A DNA stretch of 64,000 nucleotides from Massilia sp. CFBP 13721 (GCF_014842025.1 NZ_JACYUY010000011.1:1-64000), one strand, 5' to 3'; shown: positions 43,319 through 52,989, numbered from the stretch's first letter. The notes: generated from the sequence alone by a model not told the origin. Program-made: numbers and translations.

Positions 43319-44170
43319 ATGTCCAAATACGAAGCGCGCTGGAAGACCGTCAAGGTGGATGTCGAGAACGGTATCGGCTGGATCACCCTGAACCGTCCGG
43401 AAAAGCGCAATGCGATGAGCCCGACGCTGAACCGCGAGATGATCGACGTGCTCGAAACGCTCGAGCTCGACGACGACGCGCAGGTGGTGGTGCTGACCGG
43501 CGCCGGCGACGCCTGGACCGCGGGCATGGACCTGAAGGAGTACTTCCGCGAAACCGACGGCAAGCCGGAAATCATGCAGGAGCGCATGCGCCGCGACTGT
43601 TCGCAGTGGCAGTGGAAACTGCTGCGCATGTACAGCAAGGCGACCATTGCGATGGTCAACGGCTGGTGCTTTGGCGGCGCGTTCTCGCCGCTGGTGGCCT
43701 GCGACCTGGCGATCGCCGCCGACGACGCCGTGTTCGGCCTGTCGGAAGTGAACTGGGGTATCCCGCCGGGTAACCTGGTGAGCAAGGCCGTGGCCGACAC
43801 CATGGGTCACCGCCAGGCGCTGCACTACATCATGACCGGCGACACCTTCACCGGCAAGGAAGCCGCCGCCATGGGCCTGATCAACAAGAGCGTGCCGAAG
43901 GAGCAGCTGCGCGACGCGGTGATCGAACTGGCGAACAAGCTGCTGGAAAAGAACCCGGTCGTGCTGCGCTACGCGAAGATCGGCTTCAAGCGCTGCCGCG
44001 AACTGACCTGGGAACAGGGCGAGGACTACCTGTACGCCAAGACCGACCAGTCGAACCAGCGCGACCCGGAAAAGGGCCGCAAGGAAGGCCTCAAGCAGTT
44101 CCTGGACGACAAGACCATCAAGCCGGGGCTGCAGACCTACAAGCGTCCGGCCAAGGAAGCCGAAGAATAA
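43319..44170 (+). CDS. ech: Hydroxycinnamoyl-CoA hydratase-lyase (feruloyl-CoA)
   Basis: Crotonase-fold enzyme that adds water to feruloyl-CoA and cleaves it to vanillin and acetyl-CoA. The 283-residue protein shows the class-specific sequence throughout: NGIGWITLNRPEKRNAMSP, AWTAGMDLKEYFRE (oxyanion hole), NGWCFGGAFSPLVACD (oxyanion hole) and FGLSEVNWGIPPGNL, where the Glu is catalytic. First gene of ech-vdh-fcs-receptor. Also acts on coumaroyl- and caffeoyl-CoA in related bacteria. Confidence 0.96.
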   Translation: MSKYEARWKTVKVDVENGIGWITLNRPEKRNAMSPTLNREMIDVLETLELDDDAQVVVLTGAGDAWTAGMDLKEYFRETDGKPEIMQERMRRDCSQWQWKLLRMYSKATIAMVNGWCFGGAFSPLVACDLAIAADDAVFGLSEVNWGIPPGNLVSKAVADTMGHRQALHYIMTGDTFTGKEAAAMGLINKSVPKEQLRDAVIELANKLLEKNPVVLRYAKIGFKRCRELTWEQGEDYLYAKTDQSNQRDPEKGRKEGLKQFLDDKTIKPGLQTYKRPAKEAEE

Positions 44171-44274
44171 ACAAGGCAGCCGCGCACACGACCACACAAC
44201 CCGACAATAATAACGGCGGCGGCACTCGGCTTGCGGGTAGCCGCCCCTTCCAATCGACATAGAGGAGACCTCTG

Positions 44275-45720
44275 ATGTTCCAAGCAGACCTGCTGTTGAA
44301 CGGCCAGGCCACGGCCGCATCGAACGGCGCCACCTTCGAGCGCCGCAATCCCGCCACCGGCGACGTCGCCACCCGCGCCGCCGCCGCCACCCTGGACGAC
44401 GTCGACGCCGCGGTGCAAGCCGCGCAGGCGGCCTTTCCCGCGTGGTCGACGCTGGCGCCGGGCGCGCGGCGTTCGCTGCTGCTGAAAGCCGCCGACAAGA
44501 TGGAAGCGCTGCGCAGCGAGTTCGTGGAAGCGGCCGTCGCCGAATGCGGCGGCGCGCCGATGTGGTACCAGTTCAACGTGACGCTGGCGGCGAACATGCT
44601 GCGCGAAGCGGCTTCGATGACGACGCAGATCGCCGGCGAAGTCATCCCCTCCGACGTCCCCGGCTCGCTGGCGATGGGCGTGCGCCAGGCCTGCGGCGTG
44701 GTGGTCGGCATCGCGCCGTGGAATGCGCCGATCATCCTCGGCACGCGCGCGGTCGCGATGCCGCTCGCCTGCGGTAACACGGTGATCCTGAAAGCGGCCG
44801 AATTGTGCCCGGCCCTGCACCGCCTGATCGGCCAGGTGTTCGTCGATGCCGGCTTCCCGGAAGGCGTGGTCAACGTGATTATCAATGCGCCGGACGATGC
44901 GGCGCAGGTGGTCGAGCGCCTGATCGCCGCGCCCGCCGTGCGCCGCGTGAATTTCACCGGCTCGACCAAGGTCGGGCGCATCATCGCCCAGACCGCGGCC
45001 AAGCATTTGAAGCCGGTGCTGCTGGAATTGGGCGGCAAGAACCCGGTCGTGGTGCTGGACGACGCCGACCTCGATGCGGCCGTGGAAGCGGCGGCCTTTT
45101 CCGCCTTCTTCAACCAGGGCCAGATTTGCATGTCGGCCGACCGCATCCTGGTCGACCGCAAGATCGCGCCTGCCTTCGTGGAAAAGCTGGCCGCCAAGAC
45201 CGCGACCCTGAAAGCCGCGCGTACGGACGCGCCGCTGGCCGGCATGGTCGATCCGAGCGCCGCCGCGCGCGTGGAGAAGATGCTGGAAGACGCACGCCAG
45301 CGCGGCGCGAAAGTCACGCAGTCGGGCGTCAGCGTGGATGGCAACATCATGCAGCCGGCGATCGTCGACGACGTCACGCCGGAGATGCTGGTGTACCAGG
45401 AAGAGTCGTTCGGGCCGATCGTCTCGGTGCTGCGTTTCGACTCCGACGAGGAAGCGATCCGCATGGCCAACGACAGCGAATACGGTCTGTCTTCGGCGGT
45501 GTTCTCGCGCGACATCGGGCGCGCGATGGCGGTGGCGCAGCGTATCGAATCGGGCATCTGCCACATCAACGGCCCAACTGTGCACGACGAGGCGCAGATG
45601 CCCTTCGGCGGCGTGAAAGGCAGTGGATACGGGCGCTTCGGCGGCAAAGCGGCGATCGCCGAGTTCACCGACCTGCGCTGGATCACGGTGCAAACCACGC
45701 CACGCCACTTCCCGATCTGA
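44275..45720 (+). CDS. vdh: Vanillin dehydrogenase
   Basis: NAD-dependent aldehyde dehydrogenase oxidising vanillin to vanillate, the substrate of VanAB. The 481-residue protein has catalytic Cys285 (NQGQICMSADR) and Glu251 (LELGGKNPVVV), and the GSTKVGR nucleotide-binding motif. Its place between ech and fcs, and the Vdh-type N-terminus (FQADLLLNGQATAA), support the name. It begins 104 bp after ech with GAGGAGACC ahead; the gap contains no other gene. Confidence 0.94.
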   Translation: MFQADLLLNGQATAASNGATFERRNPATGDVATRAAAATLDDVDAAVQAAQAAFPAWSTLAPGARRSLLLKAADKMEALRSEFVEAAVAECGGAPMWYQFNVTLAANMLREAASMTTQIAGEVIPSDVPGSLAMGVRQACGVVVGIAPWNAPIILGTRAVAMPLACGNTVILKAAELCPALHRLIGQVFVDAGFPEGVVNVIINAPDDAAQVVERLIAAPAVRRVNFTGSTKVGRIIAQTAAKHLKPVLLELGGKNPVVVLDDADLDAAVEAAAFSAFFNQGQICMSADRILVDRKIAPAFVEKLAAKTATLKAARTDAPLAGMVDPSAAARVEKMLEDARQRGAKVTQSGVSVDGNIMQPAIVDDVTPEMLVYQEESFGPIVSVLRFDSDEEAIRMANDSEYGLSSAVFSRDIGRAMAVAQRIESGICHINGPTVHDEAQMPFGGVKGSGYGRFGGKAAIAEFTDLRWITVQTTPRHFPI

Positions 45721-45732
45721 ATGGGAGCCGCC

Positions 45733-47598
45733 ATGAATGAGATTTCGATGGCGGCGAAGGGTGCAAATGCGGCAAAGCGGCGCCAGGTCGCCCTCGGCAA
45801 TCCCGAGGTCGCGGCCTGGCAGGAAGACGGCGTCTGGCACGTCGACGCCATCACGCCGCTCGCGCCCTTCCCTGCACGCTTCACCGACCGCCTGGTGTCG
45901 GGCGCCAAGGAGCATCCGGAGCGCACGCTGGTCGCGCGCCGTGGTCCTGACGGCGAATGGATCCGCCTGTCGTACGCCGACGTGCTGCAGAGTGCGCGCC
46001 GCATCGGCCAGGCGCTGCTGGACCGCGGCTTGTCGGAAGAGCATCCGCTGGTGATCCTGTCCGGGAACGACCTGGAACACTTCCAGCTGGCGCTGGGCGC
46101 GATGTATGCCGGCATTCCGTATTCGCCGCTGTCGCCGGCCTATTCGCTGGTGGCGACCGACCCGGCCAAGCTGCGCGACCTGATCGAACAGTTGACGCCC
46201 GGCGCCGTCTTCGCCTGCGACGGCACCGTGTTCGGGCGCGCCATCGAGGCGGTACTGCCGGCGGACGCGGAACTGATCGTCGCGCGCGGCGAAGTGGCGG
46301 GCCGTGCGGCTACAGCCTTCGACGCGCTGCTGGCAACCGAACCGACGAGCATCGACGCGCGCAACGCGCAAGTCGGGCCGTCGACGATCGCCAAGTTCCT
46401 GTTCACCTCGGGCTCGACCAAGAAGCCGAAGGCGGTCATCACCACGCACCAGATGCTGTGCTCGAACCAGCAGATGCTGCTGCAGACCTTCCCCTTCTTT
46501 GGCGAAGAACCGCCGGTGCTGCTCGACTGGCTGCCCTGGAACCACACCTTCGGCGGCAGCCACAACGTCGGCATCGTGCTGTACAACGGCGGCACCATGT
46601 ACCTCGACGACGGCCGCCCGACGCCGAAGGACTTCGCCACGACCTTGCGCAACCTGCGCGAGATCGCGCCGACCGTTTACTTCAATATTCCCGTCGCCTG
46701 GGAGATGCTGGCCGAAGCGCTGGAAACGGACGACCAGCTGGCGCACACCTTCTTCTCGCGCGTCAAACTGTTCTTTTGCGCGGGGGCCGGGTTGTCGCAG
46801 GCGGCCTGGGAACACCTCGATGCGGTGGCCTTGCGCCGCTGCGGCGAATCGATCCGCATCATGACCGGCCTGGGCATGACCGAAACCTCGCCCTCGTGCA
46901 CCTTCGGCACCGGGCCGATCAGCCGCGCCGGCTATGTCGGCGTACCGGCGCCGGGCTGCAAGGTGAAACTGGTGCCACTCAACGGCAAGCTGGAAGCGCG
47001 CTTCCACGGGCCGCACGTGACGCCCGGCTACTGGCGTGCGCCGCACCTGACCGCCGAAGCGTTTGACGCCGACGGCTACTACTGCACCGGCGACGCGCTG
47101 CGTTTCGTCGACGACGCCCATCCGGAACATGGCTTCATGTTCGACGGCCGCATTGCCGAGGATTTCAAGCTCAGCTCGGGCACCTTTGTCAGCGTCGGCC
47201 CGCTGCGCGCGCGTGTCATCAGTCAGGGCGCGCCATTCGTGCAGGATGCGGTGGTGACGGGCCTTGACCGGCATGCGATCGGCCTGATGGTCTTCCCGCG
47301 CATGGACAACTGCCTGGCGCTGGCCAAGCTCCCGGCCGGGACCCCGGCGGCCGAGGTGCTGGCGAGCGCACCGGTGCGCGACTTCTTCAGGCAGCTGCTG
47401 GCGACGCTGAACACGAACGCCAGCGGTTCCTCGACGCGGGTCGAACGCCTGCTGCTGCTGGCCGAGCCGCCCTCGATCGATGCGCGCGAGCAGACCGACA
47501 AGGGCTCGATCAACCAGGCGGCGGTCTTGAGCCGGCGCGCGGCGCTGGTCGATGCGATGTACGACGGCACGGAAGCACAAACGATCGTTGCAGCATAA
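45733..47598 (+). CDS. fcs: Feruloyl-CoA synthetase
   Basis: ATP-dependent acyl-CoA ligase activating ferulate (and probably coumarate and caffeate). The 621-residue enzyme belongs to the Pseudomonas-type Fcs family: the phosphate loop is FTSGSTKKPKAVITTH, TGLGMTETSP is the A5 motif, and YYCTGDALRF the A7 motif. The terminal lysine region is DFKLSSGTFVSVGPLR. ATG 45733 has GGGAG seven bases ahead; an in-frame ATG at 45721 directly follows the vdh stop and is less likely. It runs in line with vdh. Confidence 0.95.
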   Translation: MNEISMAAKGANAAKRRQVALGNPEVAAWQEDGVWHVDAITPLAPFPARFTDRLVSGAKEHPERTLVARRGPDGEWIRLSYADVLQSARRIGQALLDRGLSEEHPLVILSGNDLEHFQLALGAMYAGIPYSPLSPAYSLVATDPAKLRDLIEQLTPGAVFACDGTVFGRAIEAVLPADAELIVARGEVAGRAATAFDALLATEPTSIDARNAQVGPSTIAKFLFTSGSTKKPKAVITTHQMLCSNQQMLLQTFPFFGEEPPVLLDWLPWNHTFGGSHNVGIVLYNGGTMYLDDGRPTPKDFATTLRNLREIAPTVYFNIPVAWEMLAEALETDDQLAHTFFSRVKLFFCAGAGLSQAAWEHLDAVALRRCGESIRIMTGLGMTETSPSCTFGTGPISRAGYVGVPAPGCKVKLVPLNGKLEARFHGPHVTPGYWRAPHLTAEAFDADGYYCTGDALRFVDDAHPEHGFMFDGRIAEDFKLSSGTFVSVGPLRARVISQGAPFVQDAVVTGLDRHAIGLMVFPRMDNCLALAKLPAGTPAAEVLASAPVRDFFRQLLATLNTNASGSSTRVERLLLLAEPPSIDAREQTDKGSINQAAVLSRRAALVDAMYDGTEAQTIVAA

Positions 47599-47631
47599 AA
47601 AACGTAGCACATATAACGACAAGGAGACAGC

Positions 47632-48798
47632 ATGAAACTGAAGACCCTCGCCTGCATGACCATGGCAATCCTGCCTTTCGCCAGCGGCGCCGCCACCGCC
47701 CAGGACACGATCAAGATCGGCGTCATCGCCGCCCTGACCGGCCCCTTCGTCAACATCGGCAAGCCCTTCGAGGACGGCATCAAGACCTGGATGAAACTCA
47801 ATGGCGACCAGGTCGCCGGCAAGAAGATCCAGGTCATCTACCGCGACGATGGCGGCAGCAACGTCGAGCTGTCCAAGCGCGCGGCGACGGAGCTGATCGG
47901 GCGCGAGAAGGTGGATTTCCTGATCGGCTTCTCGCTGACGCCGAGCGCGCTGGCAGTCGCCCCGGTGGCCACGCAAGGCAAGGTGCCGATGATCGTCATG
48001 AACGCGGTCACCACCGGCATCACGGCGAAGTCGCCCTACATGCTGCGCACCTCGATGACGATGCAGCAGATGACCGAACCCTTCGGCACCTGGACCGCGC
48101 AGAACAAGATCGGCAAGGTGTATTCGCTGGTCTCCGACTACAGCACCGGCCACGACGCCGAAAAACTGTTCGCCAAGGGCTTTACCGAAGGCGGCGGCAA
48201 GATCGTCGGCTCTTCGCGCACGCCGTTGGCCAACCCGGATTACTCGCCCTTCGTGCAGCGCGCCAAGGACGAGAAGCCGGACGCACTGTTCTTCTTCGCG
48301 CCGGGCGTGGAAGACGGCATTGGCCTCTTGAAAGCCTACAGCGACAAGGGCCTCGACAAAGCCGGCATCAAGTTCCTCGGGGTAGGCGACATGACGAGCG
48401 ATTCGCCGACGCTGGAAGCGCTGGGCGAACGCGCGATGGGTGCGGTCACGGTGCTGAACTACTCGACGGCGCTGGACAACGACGCCAACCGCACCTTCCT
48501 GAAAGGCTATGCGGATGCCAATCCGAACAGCAAGCCGCCTACTTTCGTGACCGTCGCGGCCTACGACACAATGGGCATGATCTACGAGACCATCAAACGC
48601 CTGAACGGCAAGGTCACCGGCGAAGCGGCCGTCAAGACCCTCACCGGCATGAAATGGAACAGCCCGCGTGGTCCGATCAGCATCGATCCGAAGACGCGCG
48701 ACATCGTGCAGAACATGTACATCCGCGAGGTCAAGCGCGTCAACGGCAAGCTGGTCAACCAGCCGATCAGTACGCTCAAGGATGTGAGGCCGGACTAA
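47632..48798 (+). CDS. ABC transporter substrate-binding protein (Liv/aromatic type), copy 3
   Basis: A 388-residue periplasmic receptor. Signal peptide MKLKTLACMTMAILPFASG... ends ATAQ, then DTIKIGVIAALTGPFVNIG. It resembles copies 1 and 2 (AATELIGREKVDFLIGFSLTPSALA; NSPRGPISIDPKTRDIVQ). It is in the ferulate operon 33 bp after fcs, so it probably binds ferulate or other hydroxycinnamates. No permease or ATPase adjoins, so LivHMGF at 10-13 kb is the likely partner. AAGGAGAC precedes the ATG. Confidence 0.9.
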   Translation: MKLKTLACMTMAILPFASGAATAQDTIKIGVIAALTGPFVNIGKPFEDGIKTWMKLNGDQVAGKKIQVIYRDDGGSNVELSKRAATELIGREKVDFLIGFSLTPSALAVAPVATQGKVPMIVMNAVTTGITAKSPYMLRTSMTMQQMTEPFGTWTAQNKIGKVYSLVSDYSTGHDAEKLFAKGFTEGGGKIVGSSRTPLANPDYSPFVQRAKDEKPDALFFFAPGVEDGIGLLKAYSDKGLDKAGIKFLGVGDMTSDSPTLEALGERAMGAVTVLNYSTALDNDANRTFLKGYADANPNSKPPTFVTVAAYDTMGMIYETIKRLNGKVTGEAAVKTLTGMKWNSPRGPISIDPKTRDIVQNMYIREVKRVNGKLVNQPISTLKDVRPD

Positions 48799-48820
48799 AT
48801 CGTCCAGTATTGCGTAATCC

Positions 48821-48841
48821 CGCGGCCCGCAATGGGCCGCG
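48821..48841 (+). terminator. Hairpin after the ferulate-operon receptor gene
   Basis: CGCGGCCC (48821-48828) pairs with GGGCCGCG (48834-48841) around GCAAT, followed by CTTTCC. A short T-rich tail makes this a possible partial terminator before the esterase gene. Confidence 0.55.
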
Positions 48842-48896
48842 CTTTCCAGCCGCATCCATCGTCACCCATCTGTTACCTGCAGAGGAGTAGTCACGC

Positions 48897-50630
48897 ATGC
48901 ATACCCTGAAATTCACCACCCTGGCCGCCATCGCCGCCCTCGCCCTGGCCGGCTGCAGCGACAACGACAATGACCACGGTCCCGTGGTCGCGCCCCTGCC
49001 GCCGGTCCAGCCGGCGCCGCCGATTCCGCAACTGGCGCCAGCAGTCGGCGCCACGCTCGGCGCTTGCGAGGCGCTGGCCAGCCGCATCACTTATCCGGAA
49101 GCGGTGATCACCAGCGCGACCTCGATCGCGGCGGGCACATTGACCATCGCCGGCAAGCCGGTCGGCCAGCACTGCCTGGTCACCGGCCAGCTCGCGCGCC
49201 GTACCAGCCCGGTCGACGGCCAGGCGTATGCGATCGGCTTCGAGATGCGCCTGCCGCAGAACTGGAACGGGCGCTTCTTCTACCAGGCCAATGGCGGCGT
49301 CGATGGCAGCGTGGTCACCGCCACCGGGCCGGTGGGTGGCGGCGGTCCGCTCGACAATGCGCTGAACCAGGGCTTCGCCGTCATCAGTTCCGACGCCGGC
49401 CACCAGGCGCCGACGCCCTTCTTCGGCATCGACCCGCAGGCGCGCCTCGACTACGGCTACCAGGCGGTCGGCAAGCTCACGCCGATGGCGAAGAACATCA
49501 TCCAGACGGCCTACGGCAAGGGCCCGGACCGCTCGTACATCGGCGGCTGCTCGAACGGCGGGCGCCATGCGATGGTGGCGGCGGCGCGCTATGCCGACCA
49601 GTACGACGGTGTCCTGGTCGGGAATCCGGGCTACCGGCTGCCGCTGGCGGCGCTGGCCAACATCGCGGGCGGCAAGACCTATGCGTCGCTGGCCTCGACG
49701 CCGGGCGACCTGACCACCGGCTTCACCCAGGCCGAACGCGCGCTGGTGTCGAATGCGGTGCTGGGCAAGTGCGATGCGCTCGACGGCGCGGCCGACGGCC
49801 TGGTGCAGGACACGGGCGCCTGCCAGAAAGCCTTCGACCTGAACCGCGACGTGCCGACCTGCAGCGGCGCTCGCAACGGCAGCTGCCTGAGCGCGGACCA
49901 GAAGACCAAAATCGCCGGCCTGTTCAGCGGGGCCAAGACCGAGAGCGGCGCCACGATCTACACCAGCTTCCCGTGGGATGCGGGTTTGGCAACCGCCGGC
50001 TGGGCCAGCTGGAAGTTCGGTGCGCCGATCGACCGCGATTCGGGCGCCGTCGCCTTCATCTGGTCGGTGCCGCCGTTCGACCGGGCCACCTTCAACGGCC
50101 GCGATTTCGTCCTGAACGCGAATCTGGACGCGCTGCTGGCGCGCATCAACGCCACCAGTTCCACCTATCCGGAAAACGCGATGTCCTTCATGACGCCGCC
50201 GAACGCCAGCAACCTGGGCACGCTGAAGAACCGCGGCGCCAAGATGATGGTGTACCACGGCACCAGCGATCCGATCTTCTCGAGCAACGACACCACGGTC
50301 TGGTACGAGCAGCTGCGCGCCGCCAATGGTTCGGATGCCTCGAACTTCGCGCGCTACTTCCCGGTGCCGGGCATGAACCACTGTTCCGGCGGCCCCTCCA
50401 CCGACCAGTTCGACATGCTGACACCGCTGGTGAACTGGGTCGAAAAGGGCCAGGCGCCGGACAGCGTGACGGCCAGCGCGCGTGGCGCGGGCAATGCCGG
50501 CGGCGTGAATGGCGACTTGCCGGCGGGCTGGTCGGCGTCGCGTACGCGGCCGCTGTGCGCGTATCCGAAGGTGGCGCGCTATAACGGGAGCGGCAGCGTG
50601 GAAGATGCGGCGAATTTCAGCTGTCAATAA
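48897..50630 (+). CDS. Tannase/feruloyl-esterase family lipoprotein
   Basis: A 577-residue secreted serine esterase predicted to free ferulate (or gallate-like acids) from plant-wall esters. The lipobox LALAGC gives a membrane-anchored lipoprotein, then a Pro-rich spacer. The tannase-family CS-D-HC motif is complete: Cys218-Ser219 (GGCSNGG), Asp458 (GTSDPIF) and His495-Cys496 (MNHCSGG), in which the two cysteines should be linked. Located just downstream of the ferulate operon, it would supply the pathway's substrate. Tannin or chlorogenate esters are other possibilities. Confidence 0.93.
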   Translation: MHTLKFTTLAAIAALALAGCSDNDNDHGPVVAPLPPVQPAPPIPQLAPAVGATLGACEALASRITYPEAVITSATSIAAGTLTIAGKPVGQHCLVTGQLARRTSPVDGQAYAIGFEMRLPQNWNGRFFYQANGGVDGSVVTATGPVGGGGPLDNALNQGFAVISSDAGHQAPTPFFGIDPQARLDYGYQAVGKLTPMAKNIIQTAYGKGPDRSYIGGCSNGGRHAMVAAARYADQYDGVLVGNPGYRLPLAALANIAGGKTYASLASTPGDLTTGFTQAERALVSNAVLGKCDALDGAADGLVQDTGACQKAFDLNRDVPTCSGARNGSCLSADQKTKIAGLFSGAKTESGATIYTSFPWDAGLATAGWASWKFGAPIDRDSGAVAFIWSVPPFDRATFNGRDFVLNANLDALLARINATSSTYPENAMSFMTPPNASNLGTLKNRGAKMMVYHGTSDPIFSSNDTTVWYEQLRAANGSDASNFARYFPVPGMNHCSGGPSTDQFDMLTPLVNWVEKGQAPDSVTASARGAGNAGGVNGDLPAGWSASRTRPLCAYPKVARYNGSGSVEDAANFSCQ

Positions 50631-51013
50631 CGGCATCACACCGAGGTGTTGGCTGTAGCGTAACGTAGGGTGGGCTCTCGAGCCCACGCGTCTGCAGCGC
50701 GTGCTCGCCGCGATGCTTCACGCGATGCATCCGTCCGCACCGTTGGTACGATTTGCATCTGCGCTCATGCTTGAGACGCGTGGACTCGGGAGCCCGGTGA
50801 ACCCGTCGTTGAGGCCATTGGCTTCAACGACCCCATACGGTGCGCTACGGCCCCGGACTTCTCTCCATGCCTGCGTTTTTCCCCCAACTACCAAACTGAA
50901 TGTTCCTACTAAACGGTTTTGGGTCATTTGCTTCACTAATGTACTATTCAGGAGTAAAATTAATCCCATGGCGCCAATTGTGGCGCGTCACCGCTTAATT
51001 TCAGGAGCATTCC
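50631..51013. repeat. Gap with GTAGGGTGG-family and composite repeats, locus 8
   Basis: CGTAGGGTGGGCTCTCGAGCCCACG starts at 50664. At 50771-50839 stands a second copy of the composite element of 23601-23660: GTGGACTCGGGAGCCCGGTGAACCCGT then CGTTGAGGCCA-T-TGGCTTCAACG (50807-50829) then ACCCCATACGG. Its stem changes C to G on one side and G to C on the other compared with the first copy, so pairing is kept. From 50840 to 51013 the DNA is AT-richer and probably carries the next gene's promoter; CAGGAG is the ribosome site. Confidence 0.78.
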
Positions 51014-51376
51014 ATGTTCACCAAAGCCCTCATCCCCGCCCTCCTCGTCGCCCTGCTCGCCGGCTGCGCTTCGACGAATGTCGCGCCGACCGATCCGGTA
51101 CGCGCTCGCGTCGTCGCCGAACTCGAGCAGGCACGCAAGGACGGCACCTACCCACCGTCGGAAGCCAATTATGTGTATCCGAACTGGGTGAAAACCGCGA
51201 ATCCCGCCGGCGTCATCATGACCGATGGCCACGTGGCTGACCGGGCCACCAAGTCCAGCGTACCTGCCGCGGCAACCAGCACCACGGCCACGACGCCTGC
51301 GGTCGCCATCATGACCGATGGCCATGTGGACGCCGAAGCGGCGCCGGCGACCGTCAAGGGCGGCGCTGCACAGTAA
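51014..51376 (+). CDS. DUF4148-like small lipoprotein
   Basis: A 120-residue lipoprotein (lipobox LLAGC). After the anchor comes VRARVVAELEQARKDGTYPPSEANYVYPNW, typical of the DUF4148 family common in Burkholderiales. The second half contains two copies of VIMTDGHV/AIMTDGHV about 32 residues apart in a Thr/Ala-rich tail. Function unknown. A start-proximal AGGAG supports the ATG. Confidence 0.78.
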   Translation: MFTKALIPALLVALLAGCASTNVAPTDPVRARVVAELEQARKDGTYPPSEANYVYPNWVKTANPAGVIMTDGHVADRATKSSVPAAATSTTATTPAVAIMTDGHVDAEAAPATVKGGAAQ

Positions 51377-51472
51377 GGCGTGTGTCGCCTGGCAACCGCG
51401 TCCGGCGACCGCGATACGCTACCGTCCGGCTGCCGACACGGTTACAATCTGGCATTTCATGCGGGAGCGTCC

Positions 51473-51967
51473 ATGAGCGAATTCGAACCGACGGAAAAAC
51501 GATTGCGCAACATCCAGGCACGGGTGCCTGATTTTCCGTTCGAGTCGATCCTGCTGGTCCGCCTCGGGCACCACCTGCAGAAGCAGCTGCGCGACCGCAC
51601 CAATGCGGCGCTCAAACCGTATGAACTTGCCGACACCGGCTATATCGTACTGGCGATCCTGTACGGCAGCCCCGATGAAACCTCGACGGCATCGGAGCTC
51701 TCCGAAGCCTGCAGCGAAAAGCCGGCGAATTTGACCCGGGTCTGCGACGACCTCGCGGCGCGCGGCCTGATCGAACGCGGCACCCGTGCCGGTGACCGCC
51801 GTACCGTCCTGATTTCCCTCAGCGCCAAGGGGCGCGAATTGATTGCGCAGGCGCTGCCGGATGTGTCGGGAAGGCTTAGTGAGGCGTATGCGGGGTTCGA
51901 CAAGGCGGAGTTGAGTCAGTTTGCGGGTTTTTTGGCGCGGGTGCTGGCCAATTTGGATAAGGGCTAG
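51473..51967 (+). CDS. MarR-family regulator
   Basis: A 164-residue MarR protein with SELSEACSEKPANLTRVCDDLAARGLIERG as the recognition region and GDRRTVLISLSAKGREL as the wing (about residues 71-118). The ATG at 51473 is preferred, with GGGAGC ahead. The TAG stop is immediately followed by an in-frame TAG from the adjoining repeat. No target gene is obvious; the neighbours are a lipoprotein and, convergently, an esterase, so it may act elsewhere. Confidence 0.87.
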   Translation: MSEFEPTEKRLRNIQARVPDFPFESILLVRLGHHLQKQLRDRTNAALKPYELADTGYIVLAILYGSPDETSTASELSEACSEKPANLTRVCDDLAARGLIERGTRAGDRRTVLISLSAKGRELIAQALPDVSGRLSEAYAGFDKAELSQFAGFLARVLANLDKG

Positions 51968-52068
51968 TAGGGTGGGCTTTGCCCACGCGGTACAGCGCTC
52001 GAACGTTCGCAACGCATGCCGGGTATGCGAAGACACGAAAAACGGCCGTGGGCGGAGCCCACCCTACG
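51967..52068. repeat. GTAGGGTGG-family hairpin repeat, locus 9
   Basis: GTAGGGTGGGCTTTGCCCACG from 51967 and the inverse CGTGGGCGGAGCCCACC..ACG to 52068, between the convergent MarR and esterase genes. The first edge supplies a second in-frame stop codon to the MarR gene. Confidence 0.8.
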
Positions 52069-52104
52069 GACCGCGCCTGGCATCCAGCTCCATACTATTC
52101 ACTT

Positions 52105-52989
52105 TCAATCGCGCCAGAGCCAGCGTAGCGTTTCGGGCAGCAGCGCGCCGCCGTGTTTCAGCGAGTGGCCGCCCTCGCCGGTCACCAGCCGGTGGTCATA
52201 GCCGCGGTAGGATAGCGCCGCCGCCATCGCGCGGTTCGCCAGCAGCCAGTCGCCGAACAGGATGTCGAGATCGTGGGTTCCGCTTTGCAGGAACACGCGC
52301 AGCGGTTTCGCGTCCTCGCGCCGGATGCGGCCCGGCCACGCGTCGCCGCCGCGGATGGCGACGAAGCTGCCGCAATGGGTCAGCACCTTGCCAAAGGCGT
52401 CCGACCGCTCCCAGGCGGCGTTGAAGGCGCAGTGTCCGCCCGAGCTGATGCCGGCGATCGCGCGCCGCGCCGGGTCGTTTGACACCCGGTAGCCGGCCAG
52501 CGCCTCGGGCAGCAGTTCGTCGAGCAGGAAGCGTACGTAATCCGGACCGGTGGCGTCGTATTCGACACTGCGGTTGCCCGGTCCACCGTACACCGGCAAG
52601 CCGGGGCCGATCTCGCCCGGTTCGATAAACACGGCGATAGTGACCGGCATGCTGTCGTCGTCGATCAGGGCGTCGAGCACGCGCGCCGTATTCGCCTCCG
52701 GGCCGAGATAGTGCGCGCCATCCTGGAACACCATCAGGCAAGCCTCCATGCCGTCGCGGTACTGCTGCGGCACATACACCGCGTAGTTGCGCTCCATGCC
52801 CGGGTAGACAATCGACGAGACATGGCGCGCATGCGTCAGGCGGCCCACGGGGACGCTGGGCGCGATCACCGGCGCTACATAGGGCTCGTCGACGCTGATG
52901 CTGGCCGCGAAGCGGGCGATGTCCCGCTGAGGCATGCCGGGCATTCGCTCGCGCAGCATGTTATGCAAGGGGTTGTCGTTTTCATCCAT
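52105..52989 (-). CDS. Esterase of the Fes/PF00756 family
   Basis: A 294-residue serine esterase like the enterochelin-esterase/esterase D group, without an evident signal peptide. Nucleophile elbow [14 protein letters not shown] (Ser about residue 193), acid in [13 protein letters not shown] and His in [22 protein letters not shown] is the first family motif. Cytoplasmic esterases of this type are often found beside sugar catabolic genes. It diverges from the polyol dehydrogenase gene over a promoter containing an ACCTGT-CAT-ACAGGT palindrome. Confidence 0.88.
   Translation of the reverse strand: MDENDNPLHNMLRERMPGMPQRDIARFAASISVDEPYVAPVIAPSVPVGRLTHARHVSSIVYPGMERNYAVYVPQQYRDGMEACLMVFQDGAHYLGPEANTARVLDALIDDDSMPVTIAVFIEPGEIGPGLPVYGGPGNRSVEYDATGPDYVRFLLDELLPEALAGYRVSNDPARRAIAGISSGGHCAFNAAWERSDAFGKVLTHCGSFVAIRGGDAWPGRIRREDAKPLRVFLQSGTHDLDILFGDWLLANRAMAAALSYRGYDHRLVTGEGGHSLKHGGALLPETLRWLWRD

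Noticed and set aside
44137..48855. A very long minus-strand open frame opposite vdh, fcs and the third receptor gene
   Set aside because: It is rich in Arg, His, Gly and Val with no recognisable domain, and lies opposite three genes with intact catalytic motifs. Long antisense frames are usual in GC-rich DNA with strong third-position bias.
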